Below, one piece after another: positions 18,476-26,588 of a stretch of DNA of 64,000 nucleotides. The stretch covers positions 17,496 to 81,495 of the forward strand of contig NZ_JAAOTJ010000023.1 in the NCBI RefSeq assembly GCF_011297335.1, read 5' to 3'. Source of the DNA: Catellatospora methionotrophica. Its GTDB lineage: Bacteria; Actinomycetota; Actinomycetes; Mycobacteriales; Micromonosporaceae. Position numbers and translations under genes: made by a program. Below the pieces are notes generated by a model. The model worked only from the letters and a program-made list of their open reading frames with translations. It was not told the DNA's origin and searched no databases. Position 1 is the first letter of the stretch. Each line of letters starts with the position of its first letter.

Positions 18476-19477
18476 ATGCTCGAATCCTTGGGCTTGAGTG
18501 ACCTTATGCAATCCGTGTATCTGGCGGTGCTCAGACAACCGGACATCGGCGTGACGGACGTGTCGGCCGAGCTGGGCGTCGACGAACAGACCGTGCGCTG
18601 CACCCTCGACCAGCTCGCACACCTGGAACTGGTCCGGTTGCGCTGGGAGGAGCCGCGCGAGTTCCGTGCGGTCAGCCCGGAGCTCGGCCTGACCGCGCTG
18701 CTGGAACGCGAGCAGGAGAAGCTGGCCCAGCGCAACCACGAGATCGCGCGCAGCCGCGCGGCGGTGGCGCAACTGCTGATCAACCACGCCGAGATCAAGG
18801 CCAACAGCAACGACCCGGCGGTCGAGCGGCTGATCGGCCTCGACGCCATCCGTGGCCGGCTGGAGGAGCTGGCGGTCTCCTGCCGCACCGAGGCGCTGTC
18901 GTTCATGCCGGGCGGCGCGCAGTCCCCGGAGGGTCTGCGGGCCAGCCGGGTGCTCGACGAGGCTGCCGTAGCCCGTGGCGTCAAGATCCGCACCGTGTAC
19001 CTCGACAGCATGTTCAACGACGCCCGCACCACGGCGTACGCGCTGTGGCTGCAGGAACTCGGCAGCGAGGTGCGCACCACCCCGGTGCTGCCGGTGCGCA
19101 TGCTGATCGTCGACCGTGAACACGCGGTGGTGCCGATCGACAGCGACCGCAGCAATGCCGGTGCGGTGGTGCTGTCCGGGGCCGGGCTGGTCGAGGCGCT
19201 GGTCTCGCTGTTCTACTTCGTGTGGGAGATCTCCACGCCGCTGGGCGTGAGCCGGGTCAGCGACGACTCCGGCCTGTCCAGTCAGGAGAAGCAGGTGCTG
19301 CGGCTGCTGGCCTCGGGCTATACCGACGAGGCGATGGCGCGCAAGCTCGGCGTGTCGGTGCGCACCGTGCGCCGCAACACGGCCGATCTGCTGCAGCAGC
19401 TCGGGGCGCGCAGCCGGTTCCAGGCGGGCGTGCTCGCCGCCGAACGCGGCTGGATCACCGACGCCGACCTCGCGTGA
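18476..19477 (+). CDS. TrmB/LuxR-type transcriptional regulator
   Basis: The 333-residue regulator has an N-terminal winged-helix, TrmB-like part (about 1-70: ELGVDEQTVRCTLDQLAHLELV), a phospholipase-D-like middle region, and a C-terminal LuxR HTH (about 268-330: SSQEKQVLRLLASGYTDEAMARKLGVSVRTVRRN). This class is common next to actinomycete peptide and polyketide clusters. The start at 18476 follows ggggg by five bases; an in-frame ATG at 18458 with aagg upstream is also possible. It is convergent with the 89-aa gene and shares a terminator with it. It is a candidate pathway regulator. Confidence 0.82.
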   Translation: MLESLGLSDLMQSVYLAVLRQPDIGVTDVSAELGVDEQTVRCTLDQLAHLELVRLRWEEPREFRAVSPELGLTALLEREQEKLAQRNHEIARSRAAVAQLLINHAEIKANSNDPAVERLIGLDAIRGRLEELAVSCRTEALSFMPGGAQSPEGLRASRVLDEAAVARGVKIRTVYLDSMFNDARTTAYALWLQELGSEVRTTPVLPVRMLIVDREHAVVPIDSDRSNAGAVVLSGAGLVEALVSLFYFVWEISTPLGVSRVSDDSGLSSQEKQVLRLLASGYTDEAMARKLGVSVRTVRRNTADLLQQLGARSRFQAGVLAAERGWITDADLA

Positions 19478-19509
19478 GCGGCCGGCGGGTCCCCCCGCCG
19501 GCCGCTCAC
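19474..19509. terminator. 16-bp perfect hairpin containing both stop codons of convergent genes
   Basis: Arms 19474-19489 (gtgagcggccggcggg) and 19494-19509 are exact complements with a 4-nt loop. The TGA of the LuxR-type gene (19475-19477) and the TGA of the minus-strand 89-aa gene (19506-19508) lie inside the arms. It is a compact bidirectional terminator. Confidence 0.75.
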
Positions 19510-19775
19510 CGGTTCCACAGCAGGTGCAGTGACCACTGGTCCAGGCCGGGCAGGGTGGCCATGGTGCGCCGGACCAGCTGCTCGGCCAGTTGCCGGGCCT
19601 GCCCCTCGTCCTCTGCCCGCAGGTAGAGGGAGCAGGCGATGCCGCCGGGCCGGATGGCCAGGTAGACGTGTTCGAGGCGGTCCGTGCCGGCGGCGCCCTC
19701 GACGAGGCGCCGCCGTACGGTCTCCAGCTCGGCGAGGTGCCCGGGCGTGTCCACGATGGCGATCACGAGATACAT
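19506..19775 (-). CDS. Small conserved hypothetical protein, downstream of the SARP
   Basis: This 89-residue protein starts MYLVIAIVDTPGHLAELETVRRRL and ends SLHLLWNR. The alternating beta-alpha pattern and paired charges suggest a small ferredoxin-like fold, but I do not recognise a family. It lies 133 nt downstream of the SARP gene on the same strand, so it may be the last gene of a peptide-SARP-small protein unit. The ribosome-binding site is weak (ggga). Its role is unknown. Confidence 0.55.
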   Translation of the reverse strand: MYLVIAIVDTPGHLAELETVRRRLVEGAAGTDRLEHVYLAIRPGGIACSLYLRAEDEGQARQLAEQLVRRTMATLPGLDQWSLHLLWNR

Positions 19776-19908
19776 CGGTGGATCCCGTGGACGTCCGTGG
19801 ACGGGGTGATTCGAGGCATGGTCCTTCCCCGGGTGCGAGAACGGCGATGGTTGGATCGAAGGTGCGGGGGGCTGGAGCGATCGCCGTGCCTCGGCTCGGG
19901 GCCGGGTG

Positions 19909-20688
19909 CTACACCGCGGCGGCGTGCCTCACCGTGGCGGCCCGGCCGGGCCGTTGCTGCGTCTCACCGACGAGGATCGCCCGGTAGGTGTCGGTCAGCA
20001 GGCGGCCGGGTGACACTCCGAGTTCCTCGGCCAGAACCTTACGCCCGTCGTGGAACACGGCCAGCGCGTCGGCCTGCCGGTCGCAGCGCCACAGCGTCGA
20101 CATGAGCAGGGCGCGGAACCGCTCGTGCATGGGATGCTCGGCGACCACACCGGTCAGTTCGGGGAGCAGGTCCACGTGCCTGCCCAGGGCCAGGTCCGCC
20201 TCGATGCGGCCCTCCAGGGCGACCAGCCGGGACTCGTCGAGACGATGTGCCTGCTCGTCGGCGAGTTGCTGGGTCACGTTGGTCAGCGCCGGCCCGCGCC
20301 ACAGCTCCAGCGCCTGGCCGAGCAGCCCGGAAGCGAGGTCGTAGTCCTCGGCCTTGAGCGCCTCGCCGCCCAGGCGGGCGAGCCGGGCGAAGTTCTCCGA
20401 GTCCACCTGGCGGGGGTCCACCCGCAGCAGGTATCCGGGGCGCTGGCGGGCGATCGTCACCGCGTTCCCGAGGTATTTACGCAGCCGGGAGACGTAGGTG
20501 TAGATCTGGGCGTTGAAGGTCGCCGGCGGGTTGTCGTGCCAGAGCAGCCGGCACAGGTGCGAGTCGGAGACCATGCGGCCCCGAGCGAGGAGGAGGGCGG
20601 CTAGAACGGTGCGTTGTTTGGAACCGTCGAGTGGTATTTCCCCGTCGCTTCCCCAGACCTCCACAGGTCCGAGAATTCGAAATTCCAT
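19909..20688 (-). CDS. SARP (AfsR/DnrI/BTAD) pathway regulator
   Basis: The 259-residue protein starts MEFRILGPVEVWGSDGEI and has an OmpR-type winged helix (about 1-95: KQRTVLAALLLARGRMVS, then IYTYVSRLRKYLG). A bacterial transcriptional activation domain follows (about 100-245, ending AVFHDGRKVLAEELGVSPG). This is the minimal SARP layout without an ATPase domain, as in DnrI or ActII-ORF4. The ATG at 20688 has ggaaagag just upstream. SARPs bind direct repeats with an 11-bp period; such repeats occur at three cluster promoters (30015, 30052, 32771). It follows the small peptide gene at 20771, separated by a hairpin. Confidence 0.9.
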   Translation of the reverse strand: MEFRILGPVEVWGSDGEIPLDGSKQRTVLAALLLARGRMVSDSHLCRLLWHDNPPATFNAQIYTYVSRLRKYLGNAVTIARQRPGYLLRVDPRQVDSENFARLARLGGEALKAEDYDLASGLLGQALELWRGPALTNVTQQLADEQAHRLDESRLVALEGRIEADLALGRHVDLLPELTGVVAEHPMHERFRALLMSTLWRCDRQADALAVFHDGRKVLAEELGVSPGRLLTDTYRAILVGETQQRPGRAATVRHAAAV

Positions 20689-20749
20689 CTCTTTCCGATC
20701 CGGATGTAATAGGTGTCCATAAGAGGGGTGGCCGCACCATCGGTGCGCA

Positions 20750-20766
20750 GGCCGGTCACACCGGCC
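20750..20766 (-). terminator. Attenuator-like hairpin between the small peptide gene and the SARP
   Basis: ggccggt and accggcc pair perfectly over a 3-nt loop, starting 4 nt after the peptide stop codon. A second small stem (gcacc/ggtgc, near 20735) follows. It could let the peptide be transcribed more than the SARP. Confidence 0.4.
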
Positions 20767-20770
20767 GAGT

Positions 20771-20977
20771 TCAGGCCTGCGGCGAAGCGCTGGGTGAGGG
20801 CGACACGGAGTCCCAGCCGAAGCCGCCTTCGACGCTGTCCCAGCCGAAGCCTTCGGCCTGGATCCCGTTCGTCGGGGCGGTCGTGTCCGCGCCGGCGGCG
20901 AGGACGGCAACGGCCATTCCGAGGGCCATCACGGTGGTCGCCACGAGGCCGGTGATCGCCTTGGTCGAGGTGCGCAT
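20771..20977 (-). CDS. Small secreted peptide with GFGWDSV repeats (candidate signal peptide pheromone)
   Basis: The 68-residue protein has a clear Sec signal (STKAITGLVATTVMALGMA through VLAAGA, about 3-29). The remaining ~38 residues contain EGFGWDSV and GGFGWDSV back to back, then a Ser/Pro tail. A very good ribosome-binding site (aaaggag, 6 nt from ATG) supports a real gene. It lies directly upstream of the SARP on the same strand. I do not know a described family. A secreted signalling peptide read out by the regulator is a reasonable guess; a cell-surface or RiPP-like precursor is an alternative. Confidence 0.65.
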   Translation of the reverse strand: MRTSTKAITGLVATTVMALGMAVAVLAAGADTTAPTNGIQAEGFGWDSVEGGFGWDSVSPSPSASPQA

Positions 20978-21259
20978 TTCGATCTCCTTTGGGGGTGGAC
21001 TTGCTTTGCTGAATTGATTTCTACCGACCCTGGAGAAAGAAATCCGCGCTTCGATCTTGCATCAACCTGCCGTGGCAACATGCTGCCGACGCCCGCCGCA
21101 GAGCGTAAGCCGCTGACCTGCGGTGACGCATTGAAACGCGAGCGGGTTTCCGGTATGGCGCGAGCCGTTGCGCGGCGCCCTATCGGGTGCCATCGCAGGT
21201 CGCACGTGACGATGGCGGCCCGGCGTGAACACCGGGCCGCCCGTGAGCATCGGCGCAGC
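20978..21259 (-). promoter_or_regulatory. Promoter region of the peptide-SARP unit and end of the acyl operon
   Basis: The part next to the peptide gene (20978-21060) is unusually AT-rich and includes ttgattt and ggtagaaat on the minus strand, suited to a promoter. The part near 21214-21241 is the operon terminator. I see no gene in it. Confidence 0.4.
21214..21241 (-). terminator. Terminator of the acyl-ligase operon
   Basis: Ten-base arms ggcggcccgg (21214-21223) and ccgggccgcc (21232-21241) with an 8-nt loop lie 19-46 nt after the minus-strand stop at 21260. Confidence 0.65.
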
Positions 21260-22750
21260 TCAGCCGTAGGTCACCGCGAGCGCCTTGCGGTCGGTCTTGC
21301 CGTTTCCGGTCAGCGGCATCGCCTCGACGACCGTGCAGCGCGGCGGCACCTTGTACGGCTCCATCTCCGCCCGCAGCCGTTCCAGCACCTCAGCCCCGGT
21401 GAGCTTGCCGACCACGAACAGCAGCGGCTCGGCCCGCTGCGCGGTGGGCGGCAGCACCGCCGCGGCCTCGATCCCCGGCAGGCGGCACGCGGCCGCCTCG
21501 ACCTCGGTCGCGCTGACCCGGAAACCGTGCGCCTTGTACAGGTCGTCGCGCCGCCCGCTGAAGTACAGGTAGCCGTCGGCGTCCAGCCACCCGTAGTCGC
21601 CCGAGTTCAGCTGCGGGAACAGCCCTTCGCGGCGCGGGAAGCGCTGCTGGCTGAGCTCCGGGCGGCGCCAGTAGCCGCTCATCACGTGCGGGCCGCGCAC
21701 CACGATCTCGCCGATCACCCCCGGTGCCACCGGCTCGCCGTCGTCGTCGAGCACCAGCACCTCCGTGCCCGGCAGCGGCAGCCCGCACGCGCCGGGGCGG
21801 CGCAGGTCCTCGTCAGGGGTCATGATGGCGACCCGCTTGCACTCGGTCAGCCCGAACATCAGCTGCACCTTCAGGTCGGGCAGCAGTTCCCGCAGCCGGG
21901 CCAGGGTGGCCGGCTGCATCGCCGCGCCGGTATTGGTGATCAGCCGCAGCGGCAGGTCCCCGCCGTAACGGGCCAGCATCCGGGCCAGGTTCTCGGCCAG
22001 CGACGGCACCGCGGGCAGCACCGTGGCCCGCGAGCGGCGCAGGTTGCGCAGCAGCCCGGGGCCGATCTCCGCCGACGTGCCCACCCAGCAGTGCGCGCCA
22101 CTGAGCGCGCCCAGGAACAGCTGGTACAGCCCGTAGTCGAAGGACAGCGGCAGAGCGATGTAGACGGTGTCGACGGCGTGGTAGTTCAGCCGGCTCTGGA
22201 TCGCGCGGGCGGCGAACACGAGCTGGGCGTGCGTGGAGACGACGGCCTTGGGCATGCCGGTGCTGCCCGAGGTGTAGATCAGGCACAGCGGGTCGACGCC
22301 CAGCGCCCGGCACCCCGGCAGCTCGGCCAGCGCCGCGACCTCCTCGGCGGTCGGGTCGCCGCCCGCCGCCTCGTCGACGCCGAGCACGGCGATGCCCAGC
22401 TCGGCAGCCTCCCAGCGGGCCGCGGGCGCGTCGGTGACCAGCAGCGTGGGCTCGGCGTCGGTGAGCACGTGCACCAGGCCCGGCCCGCGTACCTGCTCGT
22501 GCAGCACCACGAACACCGCGCCCAGCCGCGAGCAGGCGTAGGTGAGCAGCGCCACCGACGGATGGTTCGGGGCGATGACCACCACCCGGTCGCCGCGGCG
22601 CACCCCGCGGGCGCGCAGCCGGGCCGCGGCACGCCTGCTGCCCTCGGCCAGCCCGGCCCAGGTCAGCGTCGTTTCGTTGCAGGTCAGCGCGGGGGCGTCG
22701 GGCAGCCGCGCGGCGGCCCGGTCGAGCAGGTCATGCAGCAGGTCAGTCAC
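21260..22750 (-). CDS. AMP-forming acyl/aminoacyl ligase (ANL superfamily)
   Basis: The 496-residue protein has all core ANL motifs: [13 protein letters not shown] (A3, about 163-175), MFGLTECKRV (A5), SGDYGWLDADGYLYFSGRRDD (A7/A8 hinge) and NGKTDRKAL with the catalytic Lys near the C terminus. No carrier domain is fused. In this operon with a free ACP, it most likely activates an acyl or amino acid and loads the ACP. The pairing of such a ligase with a BtrK-like decarboxylase and an ACP is also known from exosortase-A (PEP-CTERM) loci. The substrate cannot be read from sequence. It is the last gene of the operon and overlaps the previous gene by 8 nt. Confidence 0.85.
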   Translation of the reverse strand: MTDLLHDLLDRAAARLPDAPALTCNETTLTWAGLAEGSRRAAARLRARGVRRGDRVVVIAPNHPSVALLTYACSRLGAVFVVLHEQVRGPGLVHVLTDAEPTLLVTDAPAARWEAAELGIAVLGVDEAAGGDPTAEEVAALAELPGCRALGVDPLCLIYTSGSTGMPKAVVSTHAQLVFAARAIQSRLNYHAVDTVYIALPLSFDYGLYQLFLGALSGAHCWVGTSAEIGPGLLRNLRRSRATVLPAVPSLAENLARMLARYGGDLPLRLITNTGAAMQPATLARLRELLPDLKVQLMFGLTECKRVAIMTPDEDLRRPGACGLPLPGTEVLVLDDDGEPVAPGVIGEIVVRGPHVMSGYWRRPELSQQRFPRREGLFPQLNSGDYGWLDADGYLYFSGRRDDLYKAHGFRVSATEVEAAACRLPGIEAAAVLPPTAQRAEPLLFVVGKLTGAEVLERLRAEMEPYKVPPRCTVVEAMPLTGNGKTDRKALAVTYG

Positions 22751-23594
22751 GGACGGCTCCAGACGTCGGGGCGGGCGGCACGGTCAGCGCCAGGGTGGAC
22801 AGGTAGCCGAGGTCCGGCTCGTACTCGACGGCGACCACGGTGCGCTCGCACGTGGCGGGGGCGGCCAGCTCGTCGGCCAGCGCCGACCAGACCGCCGTGG
22901 TCAGCCGGTCGGCGGCGGCGTGGCGTACGGCCACCTGCCCGCCGGTCGCCGCGGCGGTGTCGGCAGGGCTGAGTCCCGCTCCGGCGACCAGCACCCCGTG
23001 CGGGGCCGACACGGCCTCCTTGGCCGCCGCGGCCAGTGCCGAGGGCAGCGACTGCCGGTCGACCTGTGCCAGCACCCGCAGCTCGGTCACCGGGGTGCCG
23101 CCGTCGTCGGTGAACAGCAGCCCCACGGCGTGGTCACGCCGCCGGTCCAGGCCGGACAGGCGCGGATCGTCGTAGGTGAAGGTCGCCTGGTCGGCGAGCA
23201 CGACCAGGATGCGGCGGCCCGCGCCGGTGTCGTGCAGCGCCCGTGCCATGGTCAGCGCCGCGAAGCCGGTGGTCGCGCCCTGTTCGCTGACCGCCAGCAC
23301 CAGCGGGTCGCCGGGCAGCCGCTGTTGCAGGTATCCGGCGACCGACGTGCTCAGATCGCAGTCGTGCGCGGCGTGCCCGACCAGCACCACGTCCGGGTCG
23401 GGGCACAGTTGCGCGGCCACGTGCGCGCTCATCAGCGAGAAGCTGTTGCGGTTGCCGACCAGTGCGGCGGCCGGGTCGGCGGGCACCCCGTCGCCGGCCA
23501 GCCGCTCGGCGAACACCTCGGCCAGCCCGTGGCAGGAGGGTCGCGCGTCGTCCAGGTCGAACGGGAAGTGCCTGACGGCGGTGAGCCTGAGCAC
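22743..23594 (-). CDS. KAS III-like protein lacking the active-site Cys
   Basis: The 283-residue protein has a thiolase-fold pattern: VVLVGHAAHDCD, the buried-helix segment VSEQGATTGFAALTMARAL, and LVVLADQATF. At the position where FabH-like enzymes have the nucleophile (ACxGF), this protein has Thr108-Thr109 in EQGATTGF, so it cannot form an acyl-enzyme. It is also shorter than FabH. It sits 8 nt downstream of a complete KAS III gene. By analogy with KS/CLF pairs it may be a non-catalytic partner; this is inference. Confidence 0.6.
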   Translation of the reverse strand: MLRLTAVRHFPFDLDDARPSCHGLAEVFAERLAGDGVPADPAAALVGNRNSFSLMSAHVAAQLCPDPDVVLVGHAAHDCDLSTSVAGYLQQRLPGDPLVLAVSEQGATTGFAALTMARALHDTGAGRRILVVLADQATFTYDDPRLSGLDRRRDHAVGLLFTDDGGTPVTELRVLAQVDRQSLPSALAAAAKEAVSAPHGVLVAGAGLSPADTAAATGGQVAVRHAAADRLTTAVWSALADELAAPATCERTVVAVEYEPDLGYLSTLALTVPPAPTSGAVRD

Positions 23595-23602
23595 GTCGTC
23601 TC

Positions 23603-24541
23603 CTAGTGTCGCAGCAGCATGGCCGAGAACGTGGCGCCCAGGCCCACGCTCGCCATGAGGTAGTGGTCGCCCGGCCGCAGCAGGTCCAGCTCGCGGGCGC
23701 GGGAGTAGTTGACGAACGGGTCGGCGCAGAAGCAGTGCCCGGTCCGGGCGATGTTGTCGAGCATCAGCCGGTCCAGCGGCAGGTCCAGCAGCCTGGCCAG
23801 CCGGGTCCAGGAGATCCGGTTGACGTTGTGCGGCAGCACCAGGCGCAGGTCGTCCAGGGTCAGCCCGGCCTGCGCGACGGTGTCGCGGATCAGGTCGGCC
23901 AGCCCCGGGATGTACATCTGCTCGAACGCCGCAGCCTGTGGCCCCGACCGGACGGTGACCGCGTTGAACTGCCCGTAGGTGCGGGTGGTGTACGCCAGCA
24001 CGCGGTCGCGTTCGCCGTCCCGCCCGACCAGGCAGGCCGCCGAGGACTCGCCCATCACCATCGCGGCCGGCATGAACCGGGCCACGTGCGGATAGGTCTT
24101 CTCCCCGGTCAGCACCAGCACCAGCGCGTCGGGGTCGCCGTCGGTGTCGAGCAGCCGCCCGGCCAGGTCGACCGCGAGCAGCCCCGAGGAGCAGGCGTGC
24201 TGGCTCAGCGCGAACGCCTGCGCGTGCCCGAGTCCGGTCCGGGCCAGCGCGGTGTGCAGGGGCTGCGAGGAGTACGCCCCGGTCGGTTCGATGGTGCGGG
24301 CGTGGATCGCGTAGCGGATGCGGCCGCGGTAGGCGTCCAGGTCGGGCAGCTGCCCGATCGCGGCGACGAGCAGGTCCTCCTGCCGCGCGCCGGTCGCCCA
24401 GCGCACCCGGTCCAGGCCGAAGAAGCGCCGGTAGCGCTTGAGTTCCTGGTCGGTCAGGCCCAGCACGGTGGCAGCTTGTTCCAGGGTCACGTCGGTGTCT
24501 GGCAGGAAGCTGCCAACGGCGGCCAGCGAGGTCGCGCTCAT
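23603..24541 (-). CDS. KAS III (FabH/CerJ-like) ketosynthase or acyltransferase
   Basis: The 312-residue protein has the thiolase-fold active site Cys117 in SQHACSSGLLA and His in LVLPHNVNRIS. In place of the usual GNTSAAS, it reads ARTGHCFCAD, with His at the third catalytic position. That change moves it away from decarboxylating FabH toward CerJ-type acyl-transferring members or other divergent KAS III enzymes. The start at 24541 overlaps the FAD enzyme stop (ATGA). With the neighbouring Cys-less homologue it may form a heteromeric pair acting on ACP-bound acyl groups. Confidence 0.8.
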   Translation of the reverse strand: MSATSLAAVGSFLPDTDVTLEQAATVLGLTDQELKRYRRFFGLDRVRWATGARQEDLLVAAIGQLPDLDAYRGRIRYAIHARTIEPTGAYSSQPLHTALARTGLGHAQAFALSQHACSSGLLAVDLAGRLLDTDGDPDALVLVLTGEKTYPHVARFMPAAMVMGESSAACLVGRDGERDRVLAYTTRTYGQFNAVTVRSGPQAAAFEQMYIPGLADLIRDTVAQAGLTLDDLRLVLPHNVNRISWTRLARLLDLPLDRLMLDNIARTGHCFCADPFVNYSRARELDLLRPGDHYLMASVGLGATFSAMLLRH

Positions 24542-26202
24542 GCCCGCCTCCGGTGCTTGAGCGCCCGGCTGCCGCGCGAGGCCAGCAGCGGATCCCAGCC
24601 GGGCCCGCGCTCGGGCAGCGCCGCGGCCGAGCCGTACACCTTGCCCGCCAGCACCTCCGACAGCAGCGACTGCCCGAGCACCGCCTCGGCGCAGCGCACC
24701 CCGCCGACCGTCACCGCGCTGATGCCGCACCCGTTGCGGCTGCTCGACCCGGCCAGGAACAACCCTGGCACCGGGCTGGTGTGATCCGGGCGCAGCGCGC
24801 CGTACTGGCGCGGCGTGGTCGCCAGGCCGTAAGGCGTGCCGCCGGTGGCCCCGGCGAAGCGGGTCTGGGTCAGCGGCGTGGCGACCTCGTAGTGCAGCAG
24901 GTGCGGGCGCAGCGGCCCGAGCGCCCGTTCGGCCAGGTCCAGCAGCAGCTGCCCGACCCGCTCCTTCTCGGTCTGGTACGCCTCGTCGCGGCGGTACGCG
25001 TAGGACTCGGCGACCGCGGGCTCGGCGGCCCACGGGGCCCAGCCGGGCGGGACCACGGTGACGATCTCGATGGTGTGGTGGTCGGCTGCCTCGTGCAGCG
25101 GGTTCTTCGCGCTGCCGGAGCTGAGGAACGCCATCTCCGGCCGTTCGAACTCGCCCGCGTTGAGGCGCTCGTAGACGCCGTCGACGTCGTCGGTCTCGTA
25201 CCACCAGATGTTGTGTGCCTGTGGGCGCACAGCCGCCGCGTCCACTGCCAGGTAGACGCTGACCAGCGGCAGCGCCATCACCGCACGCTCGGCCCGGCCC
25301 GCGACCGCGGGCGGCAGGTGCTCCGCGCCGACCAGTTCCAGCATGGTGCGGCGGTAGTCGGCGTTGGACACCACGACCGGGGCACGCAGCTCGGTGCCGT
25401 CGGTCAGGCGCACCCCGGCGGCCCGCCCGCCCTCGACCAGGATCTCCCCGACGCGGCTGCGGGTGCGCAGCTCTCCGCCGTACGCGTCGATGACCTCCAG
25501 CAGGGTCGCGCTGAGCATCTGGCCGCCGCCGTGCGGATACCAGGCCCCGGCCAGGTAGTCGCCCAGCATCGCGGCGTGACCCAGCGCGCTTACCTGCGAC
25601 GGGCCCAGGCCGTAGTTGAGCGACTGGGCGGACAGCGCGGTCCGCGCGCGCGGGGACAGCCCGCAGTGGCGCATCAGCCGGTCCAGCGTCGCGGTGCTCC
25701 ACCGGTTCGGCACCGCCGGACCCGCGGCGGGGTTCTCGGCGCCGCCGAGCGGGCGGATCACCGCGCCACGGACCTGGTCGTACAGCTCCGACAGCAGGTC
25801 GGCGTAGGCGCGTACCGCGTCGGCCTCGCCCGGCAGCGCGGCGGCCATGCGCTCGCGGTAGCCGGCCGGGTCGCTGGGCACCGCCACGTCCAGGCCGCCG
25901 GGCAGCACGATCCGGTCGAAGCAGTCCGGGTCCAGGCGGCCGAACGTGATCCGCTCGCCGAGCCCGAGGCCCTGGTATGCGGCGTGGAGCACCCCGCCGG
26001 GCCCGCACTCGGGCAGGTAGTGGGTGCCCACGTCGAACTCGAACCGGCCCCGGCGGCGGAACACCTGGGTGCTGCCGCCCGCGATGGCGTTGGCCTCCAG
26101 CACCAGCACCCGCTGCCCGCCGACGGCGGCCAGGTAGGCCGCCGCCGTGAGACCGCCCTGGCCCGCGCCGACGACGATGGCATCCCAGCTCTGTTCGCTC
26201 AC
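24538..26202 (-). CDS. CrtI/phytoene dehydrogenase-like FAD oxidoreductase
   Basis: The 554-residue protein opens with a Rossmann FAD site VVGAGQGGLTAAAYLA (about 10-25) and LEANAIAGGSTQVFRRRGRFEFDVGTHYL. It ends with GLFLAGSSSRNGCGISAVTVGG, the layout of the phytoene desaturase/retinol saturase family. Length fits. In biosynthetic clusters such enzymes desaturate or isomerise polyene chains. Here no carotenoid genes occur, so the substrate is probably an ACP-linked acyl chain made by the same operon. It overlaps the neighbours on both sides by 4 nt. Confidence 0.82.
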   Translation of the reverse strand: MSEQSWDAIVVGAGQGGLTAAAYLAAVGGQRVLVLEANAIAGGSTQVFRRRGRFEFDVGTHYLPECGPGGVLHAAYQGLGLGERITFGRLDPDCFDRIVLPGGLDVAVPSDPAGYRERMAAALPGEADAVRAYADLLSELYDQVRGAVIRPLGGAENPAAGPAVPNRWSTATLDRLMRHCGLSPRARTALSAQSLNYGLGPSQVSALGHAAMLGDYLAGAWYPHGGGQMLSATLLEVIDAYGGELRTRSRVGEILVEGGRAAGVRLTDGTELRAPVVVSNADYRRTMLELVGAEHLPPAVAGRAERAVMALPLVSVYLAVDAAAVRPQAHNIWWYETDDVDGVYERLNAGEFERPEMAFLSSGSAKNPLHEAADHHTIEIVTVVPPGWAPWAAEPAVAESYAYRRDEAYQTEKERVGQLLLDLAERALGPLRPHLLHYEVATPLTQTRFAGATGGTPYGLATTPRQYGALRPDHTSPVPGLFLAGSSSRNGCGISAVTVGGVRCAEAVLGQSLLSEVLAGKVYGSAAALPERGPGWDPLLASRGSRALKHRRRA

Positions 26203-26588
26203 GATGACAGTCCTGCCGCGACGGAGACCACCACGGGTCCCTGATGGGTGATGGAGACGGAGATGTCGCTGAGCCGGTTCTCCTCGGCCGCCCGCCGGGC
26301 GCCCTTGCGCAGGGTCACCGACGGCCCGCCGAGCCGGTCGCGCAGCACCTCGATGTCGTGCCAGACGATGCCGCGCAGGAACCCGGTGCCCAGCACCTTC
26401 GCCACGGCCTCCTTGGCCGCGAACCGGCCCGCCAGGTACTCCTCGACCCGCTGCGGCGACGCGCCCGCCGGGGCCTGGCCCAGCTCGTCCTCGGTGAACA
26501 GCAGGGCCCGGTAGCGGGGGTGCTGCGCCAGGCGGTGGAACCGCTCGCGCAGCAGCACGTCCACTCCGACCCGAACGTTAGTTGTCAT
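26199..26588 (-). CDS. acpS: Holo-[ACP] synthase (AcpS-type phosphopantetheinyl transferase)
   Basis: The 129-residue protein shows both AcpS signatures: VGVDVLLRERF near the N terminus (magnesium Asp) and RFAAKEAVAKVLGTGF (about 55-70, catalytic Glu and Lys). SVSITHQGPVVVSVA lies near the end. It transfers the phosphopantetheine arm of CoA to carrier-protein Ser. A dedicated AcpS in this operon supports the view that the local free ACPs need activation; NRPS T domains usually use a Sfp-type enzyme, which is not seen in the window. It overlaps the FAD enzyme by 4 nt and the upstream dehydrogenase by 11 nt. Confidence 0.9.
   Translation of the reverse strand: MTTNVRVGVDVLLRERFHRLAQHPRYRALLFTEDELGQAPAGASPQRVEEYLAGRFAAKEAVAKVLGTGFLRGIVWHDIEVLRDRLGGPSVTLRKGARRAAEENRLSDISVSITHQGPVVVSVAAGLSS

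Noticed and set aside
24542..26008. Upstream extension of the KAS III gene through the FAD enzyme
   Set aside because: The extension is low-complexity Arg/Ala/Gly sequence and overlaps a gene with clear FAD motifs. The ATG at 24541 gives a normal KAS III N terminus and an ATGA overlap.
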